DNA of 64,000 nt from Actinomycetota bacterium (GTDB lineage Bacteria; Actinomycetota; Thermoleophilia; BMS3ABIN01). The stretch's first letter is position 1. Every line of letters starts with the position of its first letter. The notes beneath the pieces were generated by a model. It did no database searches, was not told the DNA's origin, and was given only the letters and a program-made list of their open reading frames with translations. The stretch lies in NCBI GenBank assembly GCA_016235065.1, contig JACRMB010000010.1, positions 134,281 to 198,280 on the forward strand, written 5' to 3'. This document shows, piece after piece, positions 40,869 to 50,243 of the stretch. The position numbers were made by a program, and so were the translations under genes.

Positions 40869-40958
40869 TCTGGAGCTACGCTACTGACTTGAAGCTGCGG
40901 TCCTGACTTGAAGCTGCGGTCCTGACTTGAAGCTGGGGTGTCCTGACTTGAAGCTGTA
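40863..40958 (+). repeat. 19-bp tandem direct repeats upstream of the molybdopterin gene
   Basis: A core of tcctgacttgaagctgcgg recurs at 40884-40900, 40903-40919, 40922-40938 and 40943-40958, after a degenerate copy at 40863-40881. Copies are 19-21 bp apart, about two helical turns, and end 18 bp before the next start codon. They lie just where a promoter or leader would be. Confidence 0.8.
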
Positions 40959-40976
40959 CTACTACAGGAGGAATCG

Positions 40977-41660
40977 ATGAGCTCACGCGTCGTCAGGATA
41001 TTGAAATTCGAGACAGCCGCGGCGCTGGTCCTGCTGGGGCTTTCTTTATTCCCGCTCGGCTGTGGCGATGAAGAGCCCGTCAAGCTCGAGGGCGTGGAGG
41101 TACGCGAGTATCAGGGTAAGGACCTCTCCTCGGTCGCCACCGATTTCGTCGAGAACTCGATCAAGGGCCCGCAGTATATCGATCAGGAAAGTTACAGGCT
41201 TGAGGTCGGCGGACTGGTAGACCGGCCCCGCGAATACACTTACGACGAAGTGCTGTCCCACCAGAGTTATTCCAAGGTCTCCACCCTGGAGTGCGTGGAG
41301 GGCTGGAAGGTGGATATCCTCTGGGAGGGGATGCTGGTGCGCGACCTTTTCCAGGAGGCGGGCGTGAAGCCGGAAGCCAACACCGTGGTCATGTACGCGG
41401 CGGATGGCTATACCTCTTCGTATCCGCTGTCGTGGTTCTATGACAGGGATATCATCATGGCCTGGAAGATGAACGATATCACCATCCCCTCTGAACGCGG
41501 CTTCCCCTTCCACCTGGTCGCCGAGGACAAGTGGGGCTACAAATGGATCAAGTGGATCACGAAGATCGAGCTGACCAGCGACCCTAGCTTCCGCGGGTAC
41601 TGGGAGTCGCGCGGATATAACCAGGATGGAGCGAGGACGGGGCCGAAGTTCGGGTTCTAG
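40977..41660 (+). CDS. Sulfite-oxidase-like molybdopterin oxidoreductase lipoprotein
   Basis: A 227-residue predicted lipoprotein (signal ends in FPLGC, Cys 29). It has a molybdopterin-binding oxidoreductase domain of the sulfite oxidase/MsrP type: YRLEVGGLVDRPREYTYDE, the Mo-ligand Cys in STLECVEGWKVD, and YTSSYPLSWFYD. It is about the size of the domain alone and lacks a heme or dimerisation domain. It probably acts outside the membrane on a small oxo-compound or sulfoxide; the substrate is unknown. A strong AGGAGG is 5 nt before the ATG. Confidence 0.85.
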   Translation: MSSRVVRILKFETAAALVLLGLSLFPLGCGDEEPVKLEGVEVREYQGKDLSSVATDFVENSIKGPQYIDQESYRLEVGGLVDRPREYTYDEVLSHQSYSKVSTLECVEGWKVDILWEGMLVRDLFQEAGVKPEANTVVMYAADGYTSSYPLSWFYDRDIIMAWKMNDITIPSERGFPFHLVAEDKWGYKWIKWITKIELTSDPSFRGYWESRGYNQDGARTGPKFGF

Positions 41661-41714
41661 CAGGCGCTGGACCCATGGGCTTGTTCCGTCTTGGGGGTGT
41701 GATAGGCTCATCCC

Positions 41715-43052
41715 ATGATGGATCTCATCGTTATAACAAGCCTTGTTCTATCGCTTGCGACCCTGTTTCTGCTGGTTGTCGTCCTGCGCAGACTCCCGGC
41801 TGGAGATGGTGTTGACACCGGAGCAGCGATCAGGCAGGAACTCCGGCTGAGCCGTGAAGAAGCTTCGAACGCGGCCCGCGAGTTGCGCGAAGAAGTAGCC
41901 CACACTCAGAAAGCCTCAGCTGACACTATCGTCCGAACCATGGGCGCCATGGGCACGAGTCAGCAGGAGCAGCTTCAGGGAGTCGCTGCCGGCATCGGCA
42001 GGCTCACCGACTCGAATGCAGAACAGCTGGCGAAACTGCGTGATACCGTCGACGGCCAGCTGAAGGTCCTGCAGGAAAGCAACGAGCGGAAGCTCGACCA
42101 GATGCGCGTCACCGTGGATGAAAAACTCCACAGTACCCTGGAAAAACGGCTGGGCGAGTCGTTCCGACTGGTCAGTGAGAGGCTGGAGGCTGTCCAGAAA
42201 GGGCTGGGCGAGATGCAGAACCTGGCCACCGGGGTCGGCGACCTCAAAAGAGTTCTAACCAACGTCAAGGCGCGCGGCACCTGGGGCGAAGTCCAGCTTG
42301 GAGCCATCCTCGAACAGATCCTGACTCCGGACCAGTATGCCGCGAACGTCCAGACCAGCGACTGCTCTTCAGAGAGGGTCGAATATGCGATAAAGCTGCC
42401 GGGTAGGGAAGACCAGCCTGAAGCGGTGGTCTGGCTGCCGATTGATGCCAAGTTCCCACATGAGGATTATGCCAGACTGGTGGACGCCACCGAGCAGGCA
42501 GATGCAGAAGCTGCGAGAGTGGCCCTGTCGGCCCTTTTGCGGGCGGTTGAAAAAGCGGCCGGGGATATCCAGAACAAGTATCTCAATCCGCCGAAGACCA
42601 CTGATTTCGCCATCATGTTCCTGCCCACTGAAGGGCTGTATGCTGAGGTCCTGCGCCATCCCGGCATGGTCGAGAAGATGCAGCAGAAATACCGGGTGGT
42701 AGTCGCCGGCCCAACCACTCTCTCCGCTATCCTCAACAGCCTCTGGATGGGATTCCGTACCCTTGCTATCGAGCAGCGCTCAAGTGAAGTCTGGCAGGTG
42801 CTGGCGGCGGTCAAGACGGAGTTCGGGAATTTCGGCGACGTGCTGGCGAAGGTCAGGAAGCAGTTGCACACCGCTGAGAAGACCATCGGCGACACCGAGG
42901 TGCGCACACGGGCGATGAAGCGCAAGCTGCGCGAGGTCGAGCAACTGCCATCTGAATCGGCGGCGGAGATCCTCAATCTCACCCTGCCCGATGAGGAAGA
43001 AGGCGGAGATACCAGCGATACTGGAGAAAGCGACGATGCCGGCGACCGCTAA
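41715..43052 (+). CDS. rmuC: DNA recombination protein RmuC
   Basis: A 445-residue protein with an N-terminal TM helix (5-25), a long coiled coil (~40-170) and the RmuC nuclease-like core (VKARGTWGEVQLGAILEQIL, VWLPIDAKFPHEDY, AIMFLPTEGLYAEVL, VVAGPTTLSAIL). RmuC limits DNA inversions at short repeats and belongs to the PD-(D/E)XK group. Its end overlaps the next gene by 17 bp. Confidence 0.95.
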   Translation: MMDLIVITSLVLSLATLFLLVVVLRRLPAGDGVDTGAAIRQELRLSREEASNAARELREEVAHTQKASADTIVRTMGAMGTSQQEQLQGVAAGIGRLTDSNAEQLAKLRDTVDGQLKVLQESNERKLDQMRVTVDEKLHSTLEKRLGESFRLVSERLEAVQKGLGEMQNLATGVGDLKRVLTNVKARGTWGEVQLGAILEQILTPDQYAANVQTSDCSSERVEYAIKLPGREDQPEAVVWLPIDAKFPHEDYARLVDATEQADAEAARVALSALLRAVEKAAGDIQNKYLNPPKTTDFAIMFLPTEGLYAEVLRHPGMVEKMQQKYRVVVAGPTTLSAILNSLWMGFRTLAIEQRSSEVWQVLAAVKTEFGNFGDVLAKVRKQLHTAEKTIGDTEVRTRAMKRKLREVEQLPSESAAEILNLTLPDEEEGGDTSDTGESDDAGDR

Positions 43053-44331
43053 AGTCGCCCTTTTCTGGGACGAGTCGTTCCTCTGGGGTCTTATCGCTTA
43101 CGATACGTTCCGGGAACTCGGTATTGATTTCGACCTGCTTGCGTCGAAGGAGATCCGGCAGGACATGCTGGATGGCTACGATATTCTCTTTGTACCTGGG
43201 GGCTGGGCGAGTGACAAGATCGTGGCGCTGGGAGAAAGGGGGCGTCAGAAGATCCGCGCCTTCGTCGACTCTGGCGGCAGCTATCTCGGAATCTGTGGAG
43301 GAGCCGGCCTCGCGCTCAGCCACGAGACCGGCCTGGCGCTGGCACCAGTCAGCAGGGTGCCTACACGGATCCGGCTACCAAGTTTCAGTGGCGGCATCAG
43401 CCTTCGTCACGCGGTTGCTGATCACCCAATCTGGCGGGGCATACCGGAGGGCGCCGAATGTCACGCCTGGTGGCCCGGACAGTTCGCGCTGGAAGACGCG
43501 GACGATGTCACAGTACTGGGCATTTATGGCACCCCGGCAACGAATTCCTGCGTCACCGATCTGCCGGTGCTTCCTGATATGGACTGGATGGCCTGGGAGC
43601 GGAATTACGGGATCAACCTGAATCCGGAGCGAATCATCGGCGAGCCCGCCGTGATCGAGACCAGTTTCGGCAAGGGCAAGGTCCTGCTGTCATACCTCCA
43701 TTTTGAGACCCCTGGAGACGAGACCGGGCATCGGATACTGCTGAATATCCTCCAGTACCTTGCGGGGGCAAAGACAGTTACGAGACCTGTTCCGGTGGCC
43801 GTCACGAAAACCGGCAGATCTCGCGCTGCCGGGGATGTTGCCAAAGCCGGCTCTGCTCACTGGAAAGAAGCAATGACTATTGCGGACGGCCTCCGGGATT
43901 CCGCTGATGGGCTGATCTCGTTCGGAACAGGGAACTTTCTCTGGTATCAGCGCAACGACTGGATCCTGCAATGGCGGCGCGGTGTCAGGGGTGTCGAGTG
44001 TTCGACTCTTGCTGCCATGCTCAGAAGGCTGTCCGCCAGCCTTGCTGCTATCGATGATGTGGACGAGGAGGTTATCGATGACCTGCGGCGCTTGAAAGAT
44101 GTGTCCCTGACCTTCTTCGAGGACGCCCCGAAGCTGCTGCTGCTGGAGCGCGATGCCATGGGCGAAGGCCCGATCAGCCCGCTTAAATCCGGCGATGAAC
44201 GAATCCTGTCTCTCAGGAGGAAACTGTTTTCTGAATCCCGGCGCTGTGGCGGACTTTATAAGGAGATAATCGAGCTCACGGACTGGATCCTGCTGCCCTT
44301 GCTGCGTAAAGAGCTACGGGAATTCAGGTGA
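43036..44331 (+). CDS. BPL_N-type glutamine-amidotransferase-like protein
   Basis: A 431-residue cytoplasmic protein. Residues 1-240 resemble the N-terminal domain of eukaryotic biotin-protein ligases, a class I amidotransferase-like fold: VALFWDESF, FVPGGWASDK, GSYLGICGGAGLAL (nucleophile Cys region). The C-terminal ~170 residues are helical and unrecognised. The reaction is unknown. The start (43036) lies inside the rmuC end, so expression is probably coupled. Confidence 0.7.
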   Translation: MPATAKVALFWDESFLWGLIAYDTFRELGIDFDLLASKEIRQDMLDGYDILFVPGGWASDKIVALGERGRQKIRAFVDSGGSYLGICGGAGLALSHETGLALAPVSRVPTRIRLPSFSGGISLRHAVADHPIWRGIPEGAECHAWWPGQFALEDADDVTVLGIYGTPATNSCVTDLPVLPDMDWMAWERNYGINLNPERIIGEPAVIETSFGKGKVLLSYLHFETPGDETGHRILLNILQYLAGAKTVTRPVPVAVTKTGRSRAAGDVAKAGSAHWKEAMTIADGLRDSADGLISFGTGNFLWYQRNDWILQWRRGVRGVECSTLAAMLRRLSASLAAIDDVDEEVIDDLRRLKDVSLTFFEDAPKLLLLERDAMGEGPISPLKSGDERILSLRRKLFSESRRCGGLYKEIIELTDWILLPLLRKELREFR

Positions 44332-44380
44332 AGGATCAGGTGAAAATGGTCGGAGATGAACCGGGGAGAAATGGGCAGGA

Positions 44381-44510
44381 AAATAACCCGGGGGACACAA
44401 ATAACCCGGGGGACACTTTACTTAATTGGAATTAAGTAATGTGTCCCCCGGACTGCTAATTAAGTAATGTGTCCCGCAGGTTATGCGCCGCAGGTTATGT
44501 GTCCTGCAGG
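44381..44510. repeat. GTGTCCC-type repeat cluster downstream of dsrH
   Basis: The cluster contains two exact 18-bp tandem copies (aaataacccgggggacac at 44381-44398 and 44399-44416), then a near-perfect 21-bp hairpin (44407-44427 with 44430-44450, one mismatch). Further copies of aattaagtaatgtgtccc and gcaggttatg follow. The hairpin could end transcription from both sides. Related sequence lies between dsrM and dsrC. Confidence 0.75.
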
Positions 44511-44527
44511 GCTTTAACCAGCAAGTT

Positions 44528-44818
44528 TTACCAGCTGGCGGTCTTGCTCTCCTCGACCAGGCCCACAAAGCCAGCGTAGTCGACCTCAGTGATGCCATCC
44601 ATCACCTTGTCGACGCCGCGTAACTGCATGTCCTCCTTGAGGACGTAGACCTTGTAGTCACTGGCGGCGGCAGTCATTCTTTCAGCGACTGCGGTGCCTG
44701 GCATTGCCGCATAGATGCCATCCTCGTAAAGCAGGATGGACGAGCCCTTGTTAGCATACTTGAGGCAATCCTCAAGTGACATTGATTCGAATGGTGATTT
44801 ATTAATCAGGTGAAGCAT
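44528..44818 (-). CDS. dsrH: Sulfur relay protein DsrH (TusB)
   Basis: A 96-residue member of the DsrH/TusB family. In Allochromatium DsrE2F2H2 hands sulfane sulfur to DsrC. The conserved single Cys region appears as Cys 18 in MSLEDCLKYA. Last gene of the dsr operon, 11 bp after dsrF, with AAAGGAGC before the ATG. Confidence 0.9.
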   Translation of the reverse strand: MLHLINKSPFESMSLEDCLKYANKGSSILLYEDGIYAAMPGTAVAERMTAAASDYKVYVLKEDMQLRGVDKVMDGITEVDYAGFVGLVEESKTASW

Positions 44819-44829
44819 GCCGCTCCTTT

Positions 44830-45198
44830 CTAGAACATGAAGAAGTTCTTCTGCTCCTCCATCATCTTCTCGACTGCGTCGGCTTCGATGATCTCGGGTT
44901 CGATGACCAGGTCCTCGAGCGTAAGCCCGCGGGATTCCATGGATGTCCTGTCGATATAGATCTTTTCGATATCATAGGCTTCAAGGGCCCTGAAGGTTGG
45001 CGAGAAGTTCTTGATGCCGGTGCTGGAATTATCCATGCCGTTCTTGATGGCAAGCACGCCGTCATCGATGAAGAGCACGCTGACATCCTGATCGTACGCG
45101 CCCATGATGAGCACGTTCTCCAGGCCTTCAAAAGAATAGATCGATCCGTACGGAGCCGTGCGGAATACGACCATAAGTTTTGCCATTTCTTCACTCAC
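44830..45198 (-). CDS. dsrF: Sulfur relay protein DsrF (TusC)
   Basis: A 122-residue DsrE/F-fold protein (VVFRTAPYGSIYSFEGLENVLIM, VSVLFIDDGVLAI). It contains no cysteine, so sulfur transfer must use DsrE and DsrH. Starts with GTG; an ATG 12 bp later is possible. It lies between dsrE and dsrH. Confidence 0.9.
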   Translation of the reverse strand: MSEEMAKLMVVFRTAPYGSIYSFEGLENVLIMGAYDQDVSVLFIDDGVLAIKNGMDNSSTGIKNFSPTFRALEAYDIEKIYIDRTSMESRGLTLEDLVIEPEIIEADAVEKMMEEQKNFFMF

Positions 45199-45215
45199 TT
45201 GTAGTCACCTCTTCC

Positions 45216-45575
45216 TTAGGCTCTGAATTCAACGAGGCGGTCCGCCTCGATCGCAAGTTCTGTTAGCATTCCCAGGCCGCCGATCTTGAAGCCTTCGGCG
45301 ATGACGTCATCGTTGATGCCGCGCCGCTTGGCTGCGGCTACGCAGACGATGACATCGATGTTGTTGCTGGTCGCCAGCTCGGTCCACTGCTTCTGGATGT
45401 GACGGTCATCCGCCTGCGGATCCATCAGCTTGGTGGAGTTGAGTACGCCATCCTGATAAAAGAATACGCGCAGGATCTCGTGACCCTTGGCCAGCGCTGC
45501 CTTGGCGAACTGGTAGGCGCTGTCCGAAGCCTCGTGCTGATATGGCCCTTCCGTGATCAATAATCCAAATCTCAC
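45216..45575 (-). CDS. dsrE: Sulfurtransferase DsrE (TusD)
   Basis: A 119-residue subunit with the active Cys at position 78 (DVIVCVAAAKRRG), the same place as the catalytic Cys 78 of Allochromatium DsrE. It begins a dsrE-F-H trio with small gaps. The GTG start has AGGAAGGAG upstream. The trio is cut off from dsrL by a strong terminator-like hairpin, so it may be less expressed or have its own promoter. Confidence 0.93.
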   Translation of the reverse strand: MRFGLLITEGPYQHEASDSAYQFAKAALAKGHEILRVFFYQDGVLNSTKLMDPQADDRHIQKQWTELATSNNIDVIVCVAAAKRRGINDDVIAEGFKIGGLGMLTELAIEADRLVEFRA

Positions 45576-45673
45576 TTCCTCACTCCTTCCTGAATATCGT
45601 TTGACGATTTCACTTACTTTTCAACACCCTCCCGGCACAACTGCACTCCAGCCGCGCCTATGCCCGTGATGCT

Positions 45674-45725
45674 GATAAAAGGCGGCTGCCCCGGGAGAAT
45701 CCCCGGAAGACAGCCGCCTTTGAAA
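45674..45725 (-). terminator. Intrinsic terminator between dsrL and dsrE
   Basis: A perfect 11-bp stem (45678-45688 with 45711-45721) with an inner CCGGGG/CCCCGG stem and T/A-runs on both sides. On the minus strand it falls after the dsrL stop and before dsrE. Confidence 0.8.
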
Positions 45726-45756
45726 AACCAACCGTAAAGGCGATCCGCCTACGGCA

Positions 45757-47445
45757 TCAGGCCATATCGATGTAACCGCACGGGCATTCCTCTGCGCACT
45801 TGGCGCAGCCCACGCAGACTTCGAGCCTGAACTTGTACGGGTTGCCTTTCTCATCACGCTCGTCGAGTTTCTTGACGGCGCTGTAGGAACAGAACGAGTA
45901 GCAGTTACCGCAGTCGAAGCACATGCCGCAGCTCATGCAGCGGATGCTCTCTTCCTTGCACTGGTCATCTGTCCAGGTGGAGACGACCTCGTTGAAGTTA
46001 CCCTTGCGATCGTCGACGGGGATATGCTGCTTCTCCACCCTCGACGCCTCGGCATAGTAATTCAGCGCCATCTGGTCGGACTTGATGACCTTCAGCGGGA
46101 ACTCCTTGGGGATCTCCTCGCCGCGGATGTGATGATCCATGGCGTTGGCAGCCTTGCGGCCGAGGCCGATAGCCTCAGTCACGGTGCCAAGCCTGTTGGT
46201 CACATCGCCGCCGGCCCAGACTCCGTCTTCGCTGGTGGCTCCGGTGGCCTCATCTACGGTGATCCAGCCCTTCTCATCCTTGAAGGTGTCGAGTCCATCG
46301 AACTGGGCGCCCTGGCCGATGGCCGGCAGCACCATGTCGCAATCGATGACGAACTCGGAACCTTCGACGGGCTCCGGACGCCGGCGACCGCTGTCGTCAG
46401 GCTCGCCCAGCTCCATCTTGATGCACTTGAGACCGGTGACCTTGCCACCGTCGCGCACTATCTCGACCGGAGCAGTCAGGTACTGGATGTTGATTCCCTC
46501 CTCGAGGGTATCGTCGATCTCTTCTTCCTCAGCCGGCATCTCGTCGCGAGTACGCCGGTAGATGATCTCGGAATCCGCGCCCATGCGCCAGGAGACGCGG
46601 GCGGCGTCAACGGCGCTGTTACCGCCACCGATGATCAGCACTTTCTTGCCGCTGACGTCCATACTCTCGCCAGCGTTGACCTTGTTGAGGAACTCGACGG
46701 CGCTCATGACGCCTTCGCCTTCCTCGCCGGGGATGCCCATGGTCCAACCTTCGTGGGCGCCGATAGCGAGGTAGATCCCGTCATAGTCCTTCTTGAGATC
46801 GTCCATGGAGACATCGGTGCCAACGCGGGTGCCGTACTTGATCTCGACTCCCAGGTCGGTGATCGCCTTTACTTCGGCGTCCAGGATGTCTTCCGGCAGA
46901 CGATAGCTCGGGATACCATAGCGGAGCATACCGCCGGACTTCTCGAATGCCTCGAAGATGGTCACCGGATAACCCCGGCGGGCCATCTGGAAGGCAGCCG
47001 AAAGGCCAGCCGGACCCGAACCGACGACGGCGATCTTCTCACTCTTTGTCTCGTCGGTTAGCTTCTCGTGCTTCAGGTTATGCTTGAGTCCGAAATCACC
47101 CAAGTAACGCTCTACCTGGTTGATCGATACGGCGCCGTCCTTGGCGTTGCGGTTACAGTCTGTCTCACAGAAGTGCGGGCAGACACGGCCGATGATGGAC
47201 GGCAGCGGATTGGTCTCAGTCAGCAGGCGCCATGCCTGCTCGAAGGACTCGTCATATTCGCGCTTGAACATCTCCGTCTGGGAGACGGTCGTCAGGAAGC
47301 CGCGGATATCGTTACCTGCAGGGCAGGCGTTGCTGCAAGGCGGCGTCTTCTTGACGTAAGCCGGACGCAGGTGTGAACCTTCGCCGCCGCGGCTGTAACT
47401 GGCCGCGCCGATCTCTCGCTTTCTGATCTTTAATACTACTGCCAT
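45757..47445 (-). CDS. dsrL: DsrL-like NAD(P)H:acceptor iron-sulfur flavoprotein
   Basis: A 562-residue protein related to the small subunit of glutamate synthase. An N-terminal Fe-S region (PPCSNACPAGNDIRGFL...CPHFCETDC), an FAD motif VVGSGPAGLSAAF, an NAD(P) motif IIGGGNSAVDAAR and a C-terminal double [4Fe-4S] ferredoxin (CMSCGMCFDCGNCYSFC, then CVGCAKCAEECPCG) are visible. DsrL links NAD(P)H to DsrAB. It is essential in sulfur oxidisers and also occurs as a second type in some reducers or disproportionators. Here it follows dsrD. Confidence 0.9.
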   Translation of the reverse strand: MAVVLKIRKREIGAASYSRGGEGSHLRPAYVKKTPPCSNACPAGNDIRGFLTTVSQTEMFKREYDESFEQAWRLLTETNPLPSIIGRVCPHFCETDCNRNAKDGAVSINQVERYLGDFGLKHNLKHEKLTDETKSEKIAVVGSGPAGLSAAFQMARRGYPVTIFEAFEKSGGMLRYGIPSYRLPEDILDAEVKAITDLGVEIKYGTRVGTDVSMDDLKKDYDGIYLAIGAHEGWTMGIPGEEGEGVMSAVEFLNKVNAGESMDVSGKKVLIIGGGNSAVDAARVSWRMGADSEIIYRRTRDEMPAEEEEIDDTLEEGINIQYLTAPVEIVRDGGKVTGLKCIKMELGEPDDSGRRRPEPVEGSEFVIDCDMVLPAIGQGAQFDGLDTFKDEKGWITVDEATGATSEDGVWAGGDVTNRLGTVTEAIGLGRKAANAMDHHIRGEEIPKEFPLKVIKSDQMALNYYAEASRVEKQHIPVDDRKGNFNEVVSTWTDDQCKEESIRCMSCGMCFDCGNCYSFCSYSAVKKLDERDEKGNPYKFRLEVCVGCAKCAEECPCGYIDMA

Positions 47446-47544
47446 ACGCTTCTCCTTTTCTCAGGCGTCACCGCACCTGGTGATCAAGAGCCTTTTTTAA
47501 GTTGTCCTATCGCCCGGTGCGTTTTCGCCTAAGCGACTTTGCGA

Positions 47545-47790
47545 TTACTCGTTTGCGGAACCCTCTACGCGCGGAAGCTCGATGGAGCTGCCGCCGAAGT
47601 AACCATACACACACCGGCCGGAGTCGATGAGCGACTTGATGGCGGCTTTCGTGTCCGCGCGGGACACGTCGCCGTACTTTTCCTTCATCGCCTTGGTCAG
47701 GTCGCCGGCCTTGAGTTTCTTCTGGCCCGCTACGCTGGCGACGAGCTCATACATGTCATCAGCCAACTGCTCTACTGTGACTTCAGCCAT
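47545..47790 (-). CDS. dsrD: DsrD winged-helix protein
   Basis: An 81-residue winged-helix protein (KLKAGDLTKAMKEKY, DTKAAIKSLIDSGRCVYGYF). DsrD is found mainly in sulfate and sulfite reducers, where it activates DsrAB. The start at 47788-47790 has TAGGAGG upstream and gives the normal length. It is 13 bp after dsrB. Confidence 0.9.
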   Translation of the reverse strand: MAEVTVEQLADDMYELVASVAGQKKLKAGDLTKAMKEKYGDVSRADTKAAIKSLIDSGRCVYGYFGGSSIELPRVEGSANE

Positions 47791-47803
47791 TCTGCCTGAC
47801 CTC

Positions 47804-48880
47804 CTAGTATCTGTTGTGTAGAGACCTTCTGTAGGTCGTACCCGCGTGACGGAAGTCATCGAGGTGGTACTTGGTGAACTCTATACCGCTCATGTCGAAG
47901 AATTTCTCCCAACCGATGCGGTTGATCCACTCGCCTACACGCTCGAACGGACGGGCGTTAGCGGCGTACAGCTCGACAATCGACTTGACCGCGTCGGTGA
48001 CTTCAGGCCAGCGCGGCGGATTGTTCGGCAGGTACGGTATTGCCAGCTTCGTGAACATGGGTTCGCTTCTGGCGTTGGAGATCTTTCCTCCGACCCAGAT
48101 GGAGACGCCGTCGTTGATTGGATCGGCCAGCGGCATCGCCGGGCATACGGTGAAGCAGTTACCGCAGTACATGCACTTGTCTTCGTCGACCTTGACCGTC
48201 GTCTTACCATCAACCGAAGTCGGCCGGATGGCGTTGTTCGGACAGGAAGCGACAGTGGTCGGGATCTCGCACTGTTTCGGCAACGCTTCGTTGTCGATAC
48301 GAGGCGGCGTGCGGTGCAGACCGAGGATGGCGATGTCAGAGGCGTGGACGGCGCCGCACATGTTCAGGCAGCAGGCCACAGCCACGCGCAGTTTCGCAGG
48401 CAGCTTCTCTGATGTGAAGTACTCGGACAGCTCATCCATGACTGCCTTGACCAGACCCGAGGCATCGGTAGCCGCCGAATGGCAGTGTACCCAGCCCTGG
48501 GTATGGACCGGGTTGGAGATGGCGTTGTTGGTGCCGCCTACCAGGGTGCCCATCGCGTTCAGGTCGGCGATCAGCGGATCGATGTTCTCTTCCTTGGCGA
48601 GCAGGAACTCGATGTTGTTACGGCTGGTGAAACGGAAGTAACCGTCGCTGTACTTGTCCGCCAGGTCCATGATGTTGTTGAGGAAGTTTGTGCTCACAAG
48701 CCTCGGTGAAGCACAACGCACGGTGTAGATCGTTCCGGACGGCCCAGTATGGGAGAGTACGCCCGGTTTGATCGAGTCGTGGTACTGCCACTTGCCGTAG
48801 TTCTCCTTGATGATCGGATGCAGGAACTGCTCGTAATGAGGCGGTCCGATATCCGTGACTCTCTTTGCTTCAGTCGCCAT
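47804..48880 (-). CDS. dsrB: Dissimilatory sulfite reductase subunit beta
   Basis: A 358-residue subunit binding siroheme and [4Fe-4S]. Cluster/siroheme Cys are in [11 protein letters not shown] and [11 protein letters not shown], and the ferredoxin insert [12 protein letters not shown] follows. It is the active-site subunit that reduces sulfite to the DsrC trisulfide, or runs the reverse reaction. Paired with dsrA, 78 bp upstream. Confidence 0.98.
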   Translation of the reverse strand: MATEAKRVTDIGPPHYEQFLHPIIKENYGKWQYHDSIKPGVLSHTGPSGTIYTVRCASPRLVSTNFLNNIMDLADKYSDGYFRFTSRNNIEFLLAKEENIDPLIADLNAMGTLVGGTNNAISNPVHTQGWVHCHSAATDASGLVKAVMDELSEYFTSEKLPAKLRVAVACCLNMCGAVHASDIAILGLHRTPPRIDNEALPKQCEIPTTVASCPNNAIRPTSVDGKTTVKVDEDKCMYCGNCFTVCPAMPLADPINDGVSIWVGGKISNARSEPMFTKLAIPYLPNNPPRWPEVTDAVKSIVELYAANARPFERVGEWINRIGWEKFFDMSGIEFTKYHLDDFRHAGTTYRRSLHNRY

Positions 48881-48958
48881 AAATATAACCTCCTGTAACT
48901 GTCAAAGTTGACTCAGGACAATCCGCGAGGAATCGCGGGCCCTGCTTGGATCGCTTGA

Positions 48959-50167
48959 CTATTCCTCGCTTGCGCCTTCTCCCTCTTCTTCGTAGTACTC
49001 TTCGTAGAAGATGTAGGGATTGTCCCTCGGGGCCTTGACCATCTTCGGCGACGGATCTTCGCCGATACCTTCCAGGAAGGTCGCGAGGCTGATGCGCTCG
49101 ATGAACTCGCCGATGCGCTCGCGGGCGGTGCCGTGCTCATCCCAGAACTCCCAGATGCGCTCGAGCAGGTCGTGCAGCGGCTCGTAGTCGCCATCCTCGA
49201 TCTTCATGAAGGGGATGATGACCGAACCGAAGAGCGCGCCTTCCACGATCGGAGCCTTGGCTCCGAGGCAGATCGCGAAGCCCCTGTCGTCGCCCGGTGA
49301 AAGAGCCTTGGGCAGACGGTTGAGGCAATGCATGCACTTGACGCAATCGCTGTCGTCGATATTGATCTCCTTGCCCTCGACCGTGATGCAGCTGGTCGGG
49401 CAGAGGTCCACGACAGCGCCCTGGATGTCCATGCCGCTATCGACATACTCGGCAAAGGCAGCCTGGTCGACCTTGATCGCGTCGCGCCAGATACCGATGA
49501 TGCCCATGTCCGAGCGGGCGATGGCGGCGGTGCAGTCGTTCGGGCAGCCGGACATCTTGATCTTGTACTTGTAGTTGAACATGGGGCGGTGCAGCTCGTC
49601 CTGATAACTCTTCGTCAGGTTGTAGGTCATGTCCATCGTGTCATAACAGGCCATCTCGCAACGGGCGGGGCCGTTGCAGCAGCTGGGCGTACGGAGGTCA
49701 GAACCGGAGCCGCCAAGGTCCCAGCCTTTTTCCGTCAGGGCCCTGAAGATGGGCTCCAGCTCTTCCGTGCGGGTTCCGAGAAGGACCATGTCACCGGTGG
49801 AGCCGTGCATGTTGGTGAGGCCTGAGCCGTGCTCGTCCCAGATCTGCATGATCTCGCGGAGCGCGTCCGTGGTATAGAACCAGCCGGAAGGCTGATTCAC
49901 ACGAACAGTGTGAAAATGTGAAACGCCGGGATACTCTTCCGGCAGGGCTGAGTAACGGCCGATAACGCCACCGCCATAGCCCATGACGCCTACGAGGCCG
50001 CCGTGCTTCCAGTAGCCACGCCTGTCCTCATAGGACTTTTCCAGCTGACCCAGAAGGTCTTTGCACATGTCAGACTTGTCTACGCAAGTCTTGATGTCCG
50101 TGACAAAGCTGGGCCAGGGTCCCTTTTCCAGCTCGTCTAGGAGCGGAGTCTTGAGATCATCTGCCAT
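48959..50167 (-). CDS. dsrA: Dissimilatory sulfite reductase subunit alpha
   Basis: A 402-residue subunit with the siroheme-cluster motif SCCNGPARCEMACYDT and GCPNDCTAAIARSD, plus a ferredoxin region DDSDCVKCMHCLNRLPKAL. It forms the A2B2 enzyme with DsrB. Phylogeny of DsrAB could decide between reductive and oxidative type. It follows the dsrMCKJOP group in the same operon. Confidence 0.98.
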   Translation of the reverse strand: MADDLKTPLLDELEKGPWPSFVTDIKTCVDKSDMCKDLLGQLEKSYEDRRGYWKHGGLVGVMGYGGGVIGRYSALPEEYPGVSHFHTVRVNQPSGWFYTTDALREIMQIWDEHGSGLTNMHGSTGDMVLLGTRTEELEPIFRALTEKGWDLGGSGSDLRTPSCCNGPARCEMACYDTMDMTYNLTKSYQDELHRPMFNYKYKIKMSGCPNDCTAAIARSDMGIIGIWRDAIKVDQAAFAEYVDSGMDIQGAVVDLCPTSCITVEGKEINIDDSDCVKCMHCLNRLPKALSPGDDRGFAICLGAKAPIVEGALFGSVIIPFMKIEDGDYEPLHDLLERIWEFWDEHGTARERIGEFIERISLATFLEGIGEDPSPKMVKAPRDNPYIFYEEYYEEEGEGASEE

Positions 50168-50243
50168 TCCTGCTCTCCTTTGCTTTGATTGCGGTTGCTA
50201 GTCCTGCGGTTGCTTGATGTGAATATCAGGCGGTAAAAAAGCT

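Noticed and set aside
40863-40958. CRISPR array
   Set aside because: Units are tandem with almost no spacers, and no cas genes are present.
46024-47061. 345-codon plus-strand frame opposite dsrL
   Set aside because: Antisense to a clear FAD/Fe-S protein, no domain, no ribosome site.
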